A DNA stretch of 64,000 bases from Paenibacillus sp. PAMC 26794. Lineage in GTDB: Bacteria; Bacillota; Bacilli; Paenibacillales; Paenibacillaceae. How positions within the stretch are numbered: position 1 is the stretch's first letter; each line of letters opens with the position of its first letter. Positions 1 to 8,239 of the stretch are shown in pieces. Under the pieces are notes generated by a model, which saw only the letters and a program-made list of their open reading frames with translations, ran no database searches and was not told the origin of the DNA. The stretch covers positions 124,001 through 188,000 of the forward strand of contig NZ_ANHX01000076.1 in the NCBI RefSeq assembly GCF_000316035.1, read 5' to 3'. A program made the translations under genes and the position numbers.

Positions 1-332
1 GATTAGTGAAAGTTCCAAAGGAAGATCAGGCAGCTGATAGACTAGCCGAAAAGCTCGGTGGGGAGTCTAGGGTGAAATTTAGTAATGATCCTAAAGGCAG
101 GGAGTTTGATACAGTAAGTGATGAGTATATTGCTCAAACGAAGCCACCATTAAATAGTTTAGATAAGCAGTTTAGGAAACAGGCTAAAGCAACCATAGAA
201 GCAGCTATTGAAACAGGAAAAAAGGCATATTTTCATTTTGAGGGTAAACCTGATGATAGAGTGATAAGACAGTTAAATGAGTATGCTGACAGATATAAAG
301 TCGAAATAGTCATCGATACTAAACCCTTATGA
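1..332 (+). CDS. C-terminal nuclease-type toxin domain of a polymorphic toxin (5' end outside window)
   Basis: The reading frame is open to the left edge, so this is the 3' end of a longer gene; about 108 residues are visible. They include FDTVSDEYIAQTKP, followed by a basic helical stretch and the end VVIDTKPL. I recognise this as the restriction-endonuclease-fold toxin domain (Tox-REase/CdiA-CT type) found at the C-terminus of LXG, WXG or other polymorphic toxins. The D...QTK spacing resembles the D-(E/Q)xK nuclease core. The delivery part lies upstream and cannot be seen. The next gene, 21 bases on, is a typical immunity gene, which supports the toxin call. Nuclease activity is inferred from family membership. 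Confidence 0.75.
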   Translation, partial: LVKVPKEDQAADRLAEKLGGESRVKFSNDPKGREFDTVSDEYIAQTKPPLNSLDKQFRKQAKATIEAAIETGKKAYFHFEGKPDDRVIRQLNEYADRYKVEIVIDTKPL

Positions 333-353
333 TCATGAGAGGATGAGTAAAGC

Positions 354-758
354 ATGTACGAATATCATGGATGGGCAACTATAAGAGAGAGTGCTTCATT
401 TGAAGAAGATGAAGATCAATACGATTTAGTGATCCAACATCTACAGAGTTATATAGAAGAACTAAATTGGACTTCAGGTGTTTTGGATTTGAGAGCAGTT
501 AATGGTGACTCTCAACTATGGGTAGCAGGCCTTAATAATCACAAACCTGAATCTAAGCATGATCCAATCGAAGTAATGAAAAAGGTAGGTGAGATAGCTC
601 AAGGTTCTTATGGAGTCCTTTATGTAAGAGATAGTGATGATGCGGAATCCTCCAATCAGTTTAAGGTCTACACACTAATTCGAGGTAAAGTAACAGAGAA
701 TGATGATCCGTTTCTTTCCCCATTCATACCAACACTAGAGGATGATTATGAAGGATAA
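354..758 (+). CDS. Imm7-family immunity protein
   Basis: An acidic 134-residue protein beginning MYEYHGWATIRES. The Y-x-YHGW start is characteristic of the Imm7 family of cognate immunity proteins for polymorphic toxins. It has no signal peptide or membrane segment, as expected for a cytoplasmic protein that neutralises a toxin by binding it. The SD is GAGGATGAG just upstream of the ATG. It follows the toxin domain by 21 bases on the same strand and is closed by a terminator at 845-875. The match between family and context is good; the pairing with this particular toxin is inferred from adjacency. Confidence 0.8.
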   Translation: MYEYHGWATIRESASFEEDEDQYDLVIQHLQSYIEELNWTSGVLDLRAVNGDSQLWVAGLNNHKPESKHDPIEVMKKVGEIAQGSYGVLYVRDSDDAESSNQFKVYTLIRGKVTENDDPFLSPFIPTLEDDYEG

Positions 759-844
759 TCTGTACAAATAGTTCATACCACATTGAAGTATAGGCAACCA
801 AAACTTATAGTTGATAGCCCCCATATGTAACAAAAAACATGAAG

Positions 845-875
845 AATCCGCTCTCATTTGAGAGTCGGATTTTTT
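845..875 (+). terminator. Rho-independent terminator of the toxin/immunity unit
   Basis: AATCCG-CTCTCA pairs with TGAGAG-(T)-CGGATT around a two-base loop, with a T run at the end. It ends the toxin/immunity transcript before the Zur-controlled promoter. Confidence 0.85.
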
Positions 876-899
876 CTCGTTCTAACACCCATATAACTC

Positions 900-960
900 T
901 TGTCAAAACGTAATCATTACGATATGATAATACTCATTGTTTAGATCATAATGATTACGA
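900..960 (+). promoter_or_regulatory. Sigma-A promoter with two Zur boxes
   Basis: TTGTCA (900-905) and TATGAT (923-928) are separated by 17 bases. Positions 908-922, in the spacer, read ACGTAATCATTACGA, one mismatch from the B. subtilis Zur box TCGTAATNATTACGA. Positions 946-960 read TCATAATGATTACGA, again one mismatch, just downstream of the expected start point. A repressor on both boxes would cover the whole promoter. The key bases (CG at one or both ends of the 7-1-7 repeat) separate this from Fur (TGATAAT) and PerR (TTATAAT) sites. Zinc-responsive repression is inferred from this match. Confidence 0.85.
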
Positions 961-981
961 TTAAGAGAGAGGGGCATTACC

Positions 982-2532
982 TTGAATAAAAAGACGCCAC
1001 TGCTAGCGCTGGTCTCCTTGGCTTTGAGCGCTGGACTGTTGAGCGCCTGCGGATCACCTGAGTCCAGTCCCGCTGCGCAGTCATCCACCGATAATAAAAA
1101 TGTTCACTTCCTATATAACTTCTCCACCAGCTCGCTAGATCCACATGTGGATTCCAGCTATGTGCCGCTGCGCGCGGGCATTACGGAAACGCTGGTTCGT
1201 CTCGATGAAGAGAATCTGACTGTTGCTCCATGGCTCGCCGAGAGCTGGGAGAGCGAAGACGGGCAGCATTGGACGATCGACCTGCGAGATGATGTGACCT
1301 TCCAGAACGGTAAGCCAATGACAGGTGAATCCGTTAAGGCATCCCTTGAGCGGGCACTGGAAGAGAATGTAGCCATCCAGAACGCGCTGAAGATCGATAC
1401 GATTGAAGCCGAGGGCGACAAGCTGGAGATCACTACAACTCAGCCGTTCCCAGAGTTCGCTTCGGAACTGGTGAACCCCAACACGGCGATTATCGACGTG
1501 AGTGAGCCGGACATTGTGAACAAGCCGATTGGTACAGGCCCGTTCAAGCTGACTTCTTTTACCCCAGGCAGCAAGCTGGAACTGGATCGTTATGATGAAT
1601 ATTGGGACGGAGCATCGCCTCTGGATTCCATCACGTTTTCATTTAATGAAGATGCCAATGCCCGCACACTAGCGCTCAAATCTGGGCAGGTTGATATCGT
1701 ATACCGTCCGGAGGTCGAAAGCCTCGAATCGCTTAAAGCGATAGACGGCATGACGGTTGAATCCACGTCTACGTTCCGCGTGCATCAGCTAACGATGAAC
1801 ATGCAGCGGGAGAGTATGAAGGACCTCAATGTTCGTCGTGCGTTGGACGCGCTGATTGACCGTCAGGGTATCGTCGACACGATCTTGCTCGGCTACGGTG
1901 AAGCTGCTATCGGACCGTTCCTGCCATCGCTACCATTCGCACCAACCTATACGGATACAGCAACGGAATCCGGAGCTGATGTCGCTGTAAAATATCTGGG
2001 CGAAGCAGGGTACACGCAGCAAAACGGTGTTATGACCAAGGATGGCAAACCGTTACAATTGACCCTGCTGACATATTCAGCCCGTGCCGATCTGCCACTG
2101 ATTGCTCAAGTGTTCCAATCTGATGCGAAGAAGATCGGTATCGACGTGCAGATTCGCCAGATTGACACGCCAGAAGATTATATGGCATCCAACCGTGACT
2201 GGGATATTGCAACGTACAGTAATTTGACGGCCCCTCGTGGAGATGCTGGTTATTACCTGAATGCGACGTACCACCCTAAGGGTGCTCTTAACTTCAGTGG
2301 ATCGGAAGATCCGGAACTGACCAAGATCATCGACGAACTGAATCTCACAGTTGCACTGGAGAAGCGCACAGAACTTGCCGAGAAGGCAGCCAACTACGTG
2401 CATGACAATGTGCTGAATTCATTCGTGCTGCATCCAGGTACGATCGTTGCCTACAACGGTAAGAAGATCAAGAACTGGGTTACCGCCCGCAGTGAATATT
2501 ACATGATTACCAATAAGCTGGATGTGATGTAA
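982..2532 (+). CDS. nikA: Nickel/peptide-type (NikA/CntA-like) substrate-binding lipoprotein
   Basis: A 516-residue extracellular solute-binding protein of the SBP_bac_5 family. The TTG start follows AGAGAGAGGGG with an 8-base gap. The leader ends in the lipobox LSAC (Cys near residue 23), so the protein is lipid-anchored outside the membrane. The mature part has the family's typical N-terminal stretch (LDPHVDSSYVPLRAGITETL) and the normal length. It heads a five-gene operon whose next gene starts in its stop codon (TAATG). The family includes nickel, staphylopine-type metallophore and oligopeptide binders. The two Zur boxes upstream argue for zinc or a zinc-metallophore complex rather than nickel, but no metallophore synthase gene (cntKLM type) lies nearby. 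Confidence 0.85.
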   Translation: MNKKTPLLALVSLALSAGLLSACGSPESSPAAQSSTDNKNVHFLYNFSTSSLDPHVDSSYVPLRAGITETLVRLDEENLTVAPWLAESWESEDGQHWTIDLRDDVTFQNGKPMTGESVKASLERALEENVAIQNALKIDTIEAEGDKLEITTTQPFPEFASELVNPNTAIIDVSEPDIVNKPIGTGPFKLTSFTPGSKLELDRYDEYWDGASPLDSITFSFNEDANARTLALKSGQVDIVYRPEVESLESLKAIDGMTVESTSTFRVHQLTMNMQRESMKDLNVRRALDALIDRQGIVDTILLGYGEAAIGPFLPSLPFAPTYTDTATESGADVAVKYLGEAGYTQQNGVMTKDGKPLQLTLLTYSARADLPLIAQVFQSDAKKIGIDVQIRQIDTPEDYMASNRDWDIATYSNLTAPRGDAGYYLNATYHPKGALNFSGSEDPELTKIIDELNLTVALEKRTELAEKAANYVHDNVLNSFVLHPGTIVAYNGKKIKNWVTARSEYYMITNKLDVM

Positions 2533-3479
2533 TGTTTCGCATTTTGCTTCGGAAGTTCCTTGAGGTATTTATCTTTCTGCTGTTCATTATGTTTGTAAGT
2601 TTCCTGTTCATTCGTCTGGCTCCCGGTGACCCGGTACTGACGATCCTGAATGTTGACGAACTGTCCGTCAGTCAGGAGCAGGTCGAAGCTGTACGCGAGG
2701 AGATGGGCTTCAACGATTCGCTTCCTGTCCAGTTTGGCAACTGGTTACTCGATTTTGTTCGGCTCGACTTCGGTGTATCGTATTCGACAGGCCAGCCCGT
2801 CATGCAGACCTTGATGCGTGCGCTGCCTGCTACGGCTGAACTGACGATAGGCGCACTGCTGGTCATGCTCGTCATAGCGATCCCGCTCGGCTCGCTATCA
2901 GCACTCCATCGTGGCAGTTGGATTGACAGGGGCAGCCGCATACTCTCCATTGTGGGTGCGGCGGTGCCAAGTTTCTGGCTGGGTCTGATCCTGATCGACA
3001 TGTTCGGCGTACGCTTCGGCAATCTGCCGACCATGGGCCGGGATGGATTCACATCACTTATTCTGCCATCTCTGACGCTGGGACTTGCCATCTCCAGCGT
3101 TTATGTGCGTCTTTTGCGTTCCAGCCTGCTAGATTCACTAAGTCAGGAGTTCGTTCGGTCCGCCAGGGCAAGAGGGTTATCCGAAGGCCGGATCTTCATG
3201 CTTCACGCCTTCCGGCACAGTCTGCCGCCTGTCATTACAGTATTCGGCGTCAGTCTCGGTAGCCTGATTGGCGGAGTTGTTGTGATTGAAGTGTTGTTCG
3301 CTTATCCGGGCATCGGTAAGCTTGTCGTTGACGCCATCCGCCAGCGTGATTATCCACTGATTCAGGGTTACATTCTGATCATGGCTATCGTGGTATTCCT
3401 CGTGAATACGGCGGTTGATCTGTCGTATCGTTATTTGAATCCCGAAATGAAACTCAAGGAAAAGGAGGCCCACCGATGA
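2532..3479 (+). CDS. nikB: NikB/CntB-like ABC transporter permease
   Basis: A 315-residue inner-membrane permease with the BPD_transp_1 fold. The first membrane span (FLLFIMFVSFLFIRLAPGDP) carries the LAPGDP motif of DppB/NikB proteins. About six spans are visible. The cytoplasmic coupling (EAA) loop is RSARARGLSEGRIFMLHAFR. It overlaps the binding-protein gene by one base and the next permease gene by four, so translation is probably coupled. It forms the membrane channel with the next gene. Substrate as for the operon: zinc or a metallophore is favoured by the promoter. Confidence 0.88.
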   Translation: MFRILLRKFLEVFIFLLFIMFVSFLFIRLAPGDPVLTILNVDELSVSQEQVEAVREEMGFNDSLPVQFGNWLLDFVRLDFGVSYSTGQPVMQTLMRALPATAELTIGALLVMLVIAIPLGSLSALHRGSWIDRGSRILSIVGAAVPSFWLGLILIDMFGVRFGNLPTMGRDGFTSLILPSLTLGLAISSVYVRLLRSSLLDSLSQEFVRSARARGLSEGRIFMLHAFRHSLPPVITVFGVSLGSLIGGVVVIEVLFAYPGIGKLVVDAIRQRDYPLIQGYILIMAIVVFLVNTAVDLSYRYLNPEMKLKEKEAHR

Positions 3480-4330
3480 AAACCATGCCTCTGCCCATTC
3501 CAACGACAAAATCTAAAAAACATAGCTGGCAGGCGATCATTGGTTTGCTATTTGCACTTCTAGTCATCGCGGCCTCCTTGTATGCCTTTTTAGTACTGAA
3601 ACATGATCATACCTTAACCGATCTGCGCGGACGATTGCAGGGCGCAAGTGCTCTCCATCCGTTCGGAACGGACCATCTGGGCCGCGATGTACTGACACGT
3701 CTGCTGCTTGGCGGCGGCCAAACACTGGGGTATAGCTTGCTGGCACTTGGTGCTGCATTGCTGATCGGTATTCCGTTTGGCTTGATCGCAGGATACAAAC
3801 GTGGCTGGGTCGATAAACTGTTCATGCGCATCGCTGATGCCTTTCTTGCTTTCCCTGATACCATCGTGGCGATTGTGCTCAGTGGCCTGCTTGGCGCGGG
3901 AATCGGTAATTTGGTATTAGCGATCGTAATCGTAAAGTGGGTCAGCTACGCCCGTCTCGTTCGGAGTACAGTTTTATCTGAGTCACAAAAGGATTACATT
4001 CGCATCGCCCGGACCAACGGACTGTCGGACGGTCGAATCATGAGAAAACATCTGCTTCCGCATATCGCAGGGCATGTGCTCGTATTAGCCAGTCTCGATC
4101 TGGGCAAAATCATCCTGCTCATCTCATCATTGTCCTACATCGGGCTTGGCGCACAGCCGCCAACACCTGAATGGGGTGCGATGCTGAACGACTCGCGGCC
4201 TTACTTCCAGTCTCGGCCGGAGCTGATGATCTATCCGGGCCTTGCTATTGTCTCGGTAGTGCTGCTCGCCAACATGCTGGGTGACTATCTAAGAGACCGG
4301 TTTGACGTGAAGAAGGGGGTGCAGCCATGA
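3476..4330 (+). CDS. nikC: NikC/CntC-like ABC transporter permease
   Basis: A 284-residue permease with the DppC/NikC signature HPFGTDHLGRDVLTRLL near residue 60 and a coupling loop IARTNGLSDGRIMRKHLLPH. It has an N-terminal span plus about five more. The SD AAAGGAGG lies inside the end of the upstream permease, and the ATGA overlap suggests coupled translation. It pairs with the preceding permease to make the heterodimeric channel. Confidence 0.88.
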   Translation: MKTMPLPIPTTKSKKHSWQAIIGLLFALLVIAASLYAFLVLKHDHTLTDLRGRLQGASALHPFGTDHLGRDVLTRLLLGGGQTLGYSLLALGAALLIGIPFGLIAGYKRGWVDKLFMRIADAFLAFPDTIVAIVLSGLLGAGIGNLVLAIVIVKWVSYARLVRSTVLSESQKDYIRIARTNGLSDGRIMRKHLLPHIAGHVLVLASLDLGKIILLISSLSYIGLGAQPPTPEWGAMLNDSRPYFQSRPELMIYPGLAIVSVVLLANMLGDYLRDRFDVKKGVQP

Positions 4331-5127
4331 TTCTCTCCATTGAGGAACTGAGCATCTCCAGTCGGGATCGTACGATTGTAGATCAAGTCTCTCTGGCTGT
4401 TCGCGAAGGTGAGTTCATGGCATTGGTTGGACAGAGCGGCAGTGGAAAAAGCTTGCTCTCGCAAGCCATTGGTCGTCTGCTGCCGCCCAACCTGCATGCG
4501 TCGGGGCGAGTCATGTTTGAAGGCAGCAATCTGCTCGAACGGAAGCCAAAGGAGATGCGCGCCCTGCGGGGAAGCCGCATCTCATATATTTTTCAAGACT
4601 ATCAGGGAGCGTTTACGCCATTTCGTAGCATTGGCGGACACTTTGATGAATACCAGAAGGTACATGGGGAAAAGTCTTCTGCTATCCGCAAGAAACGAGC
4701 GGAGGAAGCGCTGGAATCGGTTGGCCTTAGCGCTGAATTGCTGCGCCGCTATCCGTTCCAGTTGAGCGGTGGACAGCTTCAGCGGGCATCAATTGCCACA
4801 TCGCTGATGCTGTCTCCTCGCCTGTTGATTGCTGACGAAGCAACAACGGCACTGGACAGTGTGTCTGGGCATCGCGTGTTGGAACTGCTGGCACGCAAAC
4901 AAGCGGAGACGGGATGTGCCATTCTGTTTATCACGCATGATTGGCGCCATGTACGTCGCTATGCCAACCGCTTGGCTGTGATGAAGGAAGGGCAGATCGT
5001 CGAATCTGGCGGGAAACATCGCATTCTTGACCATCCCCAGCATGAATATACGCGCCAGCTGATTGAAGCGGCTCCCGTCCTGAGTCGCTCGCTGAAGTCG
5101 GGATTGAAGGAGGCAGGAACGGAATGA
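4327..5127 (+). CDS. nikD: NikD/CntD-like ABC transporter ATPase
   Basis: A 266-residue ATP-binding subunit. Walker A is GQSGSGKS near residue 37, the signature is LSGGQLQRA, Walker B is LLIADEATTALD, and the switch His is in FITHDWRHV. It lacks the long C-terminal oligopeptide/dipeptide extension, as usual for NikD. It overlaps the permease gene by four bases and the next ATPase gene by four. It probably works as a heterodimer with the next product on the inner face of the membrane. Confidence 0.88.
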   Translation: MILSIEELSISSRDRTIVDQVSLAVREGEFMALVGQSGSGKSLLSQAIGRLLPPNLHASGRVMFEGSNLLERKPKEMRALRGSRISYIFQDYQGAFTPFRSIGGHFDEYQKVHGEKSSAIRKKRAEEALESVGLSAELLRRYPFQLSGGQLQRASIATSLMLSPRLLIADEATTALDSVSGHRVLELLARKQAETGCAILFITHDWRHVRRYANRLAVMKEGQIVESGGKHRILDHPQHEYTRQLIEAAPVLSRSLKSGLKEAGTE

Positions 5128-6122
5128 AGATGAACACAAATGATGAACGTCTTGGACTCGTGCAGTCGGAACAATCCGGTGTGCGAAGGTATGAATTTGC
5201 TACAGGCGCAAACCATGCGGATACAGACAATGTAGTCATAGATACTGCCTTTGCAGATCATGCAGTCACAAAGGTTACAGATACAGATCATGCGGATACA
5301 GGTGTGAATATAGATACTGCCGGTTCAGACAATGCTTCATCGCCCAGCATCCCCGGCCATCCCGTGCTTCACGTGGAACATCTCAGCCGAACGTATGCAG
5401 GTGCAGACCGACCGGCTGTAGATGATATTTCCTTCACTCTGAACCACGGCGAATGCCTTGGCTTGGTTGGCGAGAGCGGCTGTGGCAAGAGTACACTCGC
5501 ACGCTGTCTGTTGAGGATCGAAGATGCAGATACGGGCTCAATTACACTGGGTGGACAGGATATTGCGCGGCTGAGCGGCCGACGGTTGCGACCTCATCGC
5601 CGGAAGATTCAGATTGTTTTCCAGAACCCGATGGCTGCATTGAATCCAAAGCTCAAGATTGCCGATTCGTTAATCGATCCGTACGAACAACTTGGACGGA
5701 ACGCCGAGCTATCCCACTTTACCTATACTTCGAAGGATGCTTACGTCCAAAAGCTACTTGAAGCGGTCGAGCTTCCAAGTGATTTGGCTGGACGATATCC
5801 GCACGAGTTAAGTGGTGGACAGTGTCAGCGCGTCACGATTGCACGTGCTATTGGCATTGAACCGGACGTTGTTGTTCTGGATGAACCGACGGCCAGCCTG
5901 GACGTGATCTCGCAAGGAGCAGTTTTGCAGTTGCTCACCGATCTGCGGACATCGCTTGGTCTTTCATACGTGTTCATCTCGCATGACTTGGCCGCGGTAC
6001 ATCGCATGAGCCAGCGCATCATCGTCATGCGGGAAGGCCAGATCGTTGACCGCTTTGGCGCGAATGCGTTGTTCGCTGAAGAACGCCATCCGTATACGAA
6101 AGAGTTAATTTCGATCTTCTAA
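5124..6122 (+). CDS. nikE: NikE/CntF-like ABC transporter ATPase with an unusual N-terminal extension
   Basis: A 332-residue ATPase. Walker A GESGCGKST is near residue 116, the signature is LSGGQCQR, Walker B is VVVLDEPTASLD, and the switch is FISHDLAAVHR. The family domain normally begins within a few residues of the start, but here it begins near residue 81 (PVLHVEHLSRTYAG). The first 80 residues are a low-complexity Asp/Thr/Ala/His stretch with imperfect repeats (NHADTD, FADHAV, TDTDHADTG). No other good start lies between the ATG and the domain, and the ATG overlaps the previous gene, so the extension is probably translated. Its three His-Ala motifs could bind metal, but that is a guess. 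Confidence 0.85.
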   Translation: MKMNTNDERLGLVQSEQSGVRRYEFATGANHADTDNVVIDTAFADHAVTKVTDTDHADTGVNIDTAGSDNASSPSIPGHPVLHVEHLSRTYAGADRPAVDDISFTLNHGECLGLVGESGCGKSTLARCLLRIEDADTGSITLGGQDIARLSGRRLRPHRRKIQIVFQNPMAALNPKLKIADSLIDPYEQLGRNAELSHFTYTSKDAYVQKLLEAVELPSDLAGRYPHELSGGQCQRVTIARAIGIEPDVVVLDEPTASLDVISQGAVLQLLTDLRTSLGLSYVFISHDLAAVHRMSQRIIVMREGQIVDRFGANALFAEERHPYTKELISIF

Positions 6123-6167
6123 GTACTCCCGGAGACGCCGGGGGTGGTAATCGTTAATTTATATATG

Positions 6168-6202
6168 AAGCCGCCTTACGAAGAGATTCGAAAGCGGCTT
6201 TT
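6168..6202 (+). terminator. Terminator of the Zur-controlled operon
   Basis: AAGCCGC pairs with GCGGCTT across a 19-base loop, followed by TTTT. Confidence 0.75.
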
Positions 6203-6450
6203 GGTGCATCCATTTGATCACCCAAGTCCTACTAAAACCGGGCTCCTTTCTTTGTTTTGAACAAATATATCTTTCAGGCCTATAACCGGGCTAACGTTCC
6301 GATGTAAACTAGCGTATACTGATGGAATAGCTAATATCTTGAAATTGCATATTTATATTGCTCTATATTATTGATACACTAGTTCAAGGTTATAATCATT
6401 CAGAGAAGGTGCGATCCCGTTCAAGAATGGGCTTGCTGCAAATGCCAAAT

Positions 6451-6464
6451 CGATAACGCTTACA
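6451..6464 (+). promoter_or_regulatory. Candidate cre (CcpA) site upstream of mqo
   Basis: CGATAACGCTTACA matches the degenerate cre pattern TGWNANCGNTNWCA at all but the first position. It lies 37 bases before the mqo start. Carbon repression of a malate oxidoreductase would fit, but a single degenerate match in AT-rich DNA is weak evidence. I see nothing else certain in 6203-6500. Confidence 0.4.
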
Positions 6465-6500
6465 TCCTTTTGGCAAATATAGGATATAAGGACGGTAGAC

Positions 6501-8006
6501 ATGAGCCAGGGACAAACGAGTACAGATGTGATCTTGATTGGTGCCGGAATTATGAGTGCAACTTTGGGAACTTTGCTAAAAGAATTGGCACCAGACTGGA
6601 ATATTAAGGTTTTCGAAAAGCTAGCCACTGCAGGAGAGGAAAGCTCCAACGAATGGAATAATGCCGGAACCGGGCATGCTGCATTGTGCGAACTTAACTA
6701 TACCGTTGAACGACCAGACGGAACCGTAGATATTAGCAAAGCGATTAAAGTGAATGAACAATTTCAGATCTCAAAGCAATTTTGGTCCTATCTCGTCAAT
6801 AGCCGTCTGATTCGTAATCCGCGGGACTTCATTATGCCGATTCCTCATTTGAGTTATGTACACGGAGAGAGCAATGTCCAGTTTTTGAAAAGACGTTATG
6901 ACTCCTTGTCGCATCACCCGTTGTTCGCAGGCATGGAATTCTCGGATGACAAGAAAGAGCTGGCGAAATGGATGCCGCTGATGATGAAAGATCGTACAAG
7001 TAATGAACCTGTTGCAGCGACCAAAATTGACTCCGGTACGGACGTTAACTTTGGTGCTTTAACGCGTATGCTGATCAAACATTTGAAGGAACAACACGTG
7101 GGCATCCACTACCAACATAGCGTGAAGAATATGAAACGCACCAGCGATGGACAATGGGAATTATCTGTGAAAAATCTGAAGAGCGGTGCAGTCGAACGCC
7201 ATCAGGCAAAATTCGTCTTTATCGGCGCGGGCGGCGGAAGTCTTCATTTACTCCAGAAGACGGGCATTCCGGAAGGTAAACATATCGGCGGATTCCCGGT
7301 CAGTGGGATCTTTATGGTGTGCAAAAATCAAAAAGTCGTGGAACAGCATCATGCCAAAGTATACGGCAAGGCTTCGGTAGGGGCTCCGCCGATGTCCGTT
7401 CCGCATCTGGACACTCGATTTATCGACAATAAGAAGTCGCTGTTATTCGGACCGTTTGCCGGGTTCTCGCCGAAGTTCCTGAAGACAGGTTCCAATGCCG
7501 ACTTAATCACGTCTGTTAAGATGCATAATCTGCTTACGATGCTCGCAGCAGGTGTCAAAGAAATTTCTTTGACCAAGTACCTGATCCAACAACTGATGTT
7601 ATCCAAAGAACAACGTATGGCAGAATTGCGTGACTTTGTTCCGGGTGCGAAGAGTGAGGATTGGGATATGGTTCTGGCGGGGCAGCGTGTGCAGGTGATC
7701 AAGGATACCGTTCAAGGTGGCAAGGGTACACTCCAATTCGGTACGGAAGTGGTCACGTCTGCAGATGGAACGATTGCGGCTTTGTTAGGTGCATCACCGG
7801 GTGCATCCACCGCGGTTCAGGTCATGCTTGAGATTCTTCAGCGGTGCTTCCCGCAGCATATGGAGGCATGGGAGCCAAAGATCAAGGAAATGATTCCATC
7901 CTATGGCATATCCCTTGTGGAGAATCTGGATCTCCTCAAAGAGGTTCATTCTTCAACAGCCAAGGCGCTGGGATTATCGGATGAAAAACATGTCCTGCAC
8001 GTATAA
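6501..8006 (+). CDS. mqo: Malate:quinone oxidoreductase
   Basis: A 501-residue FAD enzyme that oxidises malate to oxaloacetate and passes electrons to the quinone pool at the inner face of the membrane. The N-terminus [15 protein letters not shown] is the dinucleotide-binding loop. [19 protein letters not shown] is a highly conserved Mqo segment, and [11 protein letters not shown] is the second FAD contact. Full length for the family, with no membrane span, as expected for a peripheral protein. The SD AAGGA precedes the ATG. It stands alone between two terminators. Confidence 0.96.
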   Translation: MSQGQTSTDVILIGAGIMSATLGTLLKELAPDWNIKVFEKLATAGEESSNEWNNAGTGHAALCELNYTVERPDGTVDISKAIKVNEQFQISKQFWSYLVNSRLIRNPRDFIMPIPHLSYVHGESNVQFLKRRYDSLSHHPLFAGMEFSDDKKELAKWMPLMMKDRTSNEPVAATKIDSGTDVNFGALTRMLIKHLKEQHVGIHYQHSVKNMKRTSDGQWELSVKNLKSGAVERHQAKFVFIGAGGGSLHLLQKTGIPEGKHIGGFPVSGIFMVCKNQKVVEQHHAKVYGKASVGAPPMSVPHLDTRFIDNKKSLLFGPFAGFSPKFLKTGSNADLITSVKMHNLLTMLAAGVKEISLTKYLIQQLMLSKEQRMAELRDFVPGAKSEDWDMVLAGQRVQVIKDTVQGGKGTLQFGTEVVTSADGTIAALLGASPGASTAVQVMLEILQRCFPQHMEAWEPKIKEMIPSYGISLVENLDLLKEVHSSTAKALGLSDEKHVLHV

Positions 8007-8044
8007 CGTTTAGCTTATCGTGTTAGATCATAATGAAGCCATAG

Positions 8045-8090
8045 AAAAGAGAGCTAAGCCGGGACGAAACCCGTGCTTAGCTCTCTTTTG
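8045..8090. terminator. Bidirectional terminator between mqo and the convergent kinase gene
   Basis: A 15-base perfect inverted repeat (AAAAGAGAGCTAAGC and its complement) around a CGGG...CCCG loop. T runs follow on both strands. Confidence 0.92.
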
Positions 8091-8239
8091 GTTTATTTGG
8101 TATGTCAGAACCTGAACTTGAGCTTGGTGTTGAACTTGAACATGTCTGCTATCATCGCGTTCCCCGTAGACCTTACACAAAGCATACGGATACGGATCGT
8201 ACAGTATGCGGCTGTAGAGTCATAGAACAATCTTATCGC

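Noticed and set aside
982-6122. Plain nickel importer as the function
   Set aside because: The family name fits, but the Zur boxes argue against nickel as the regulated metal; symbols are kept only as homology labels.
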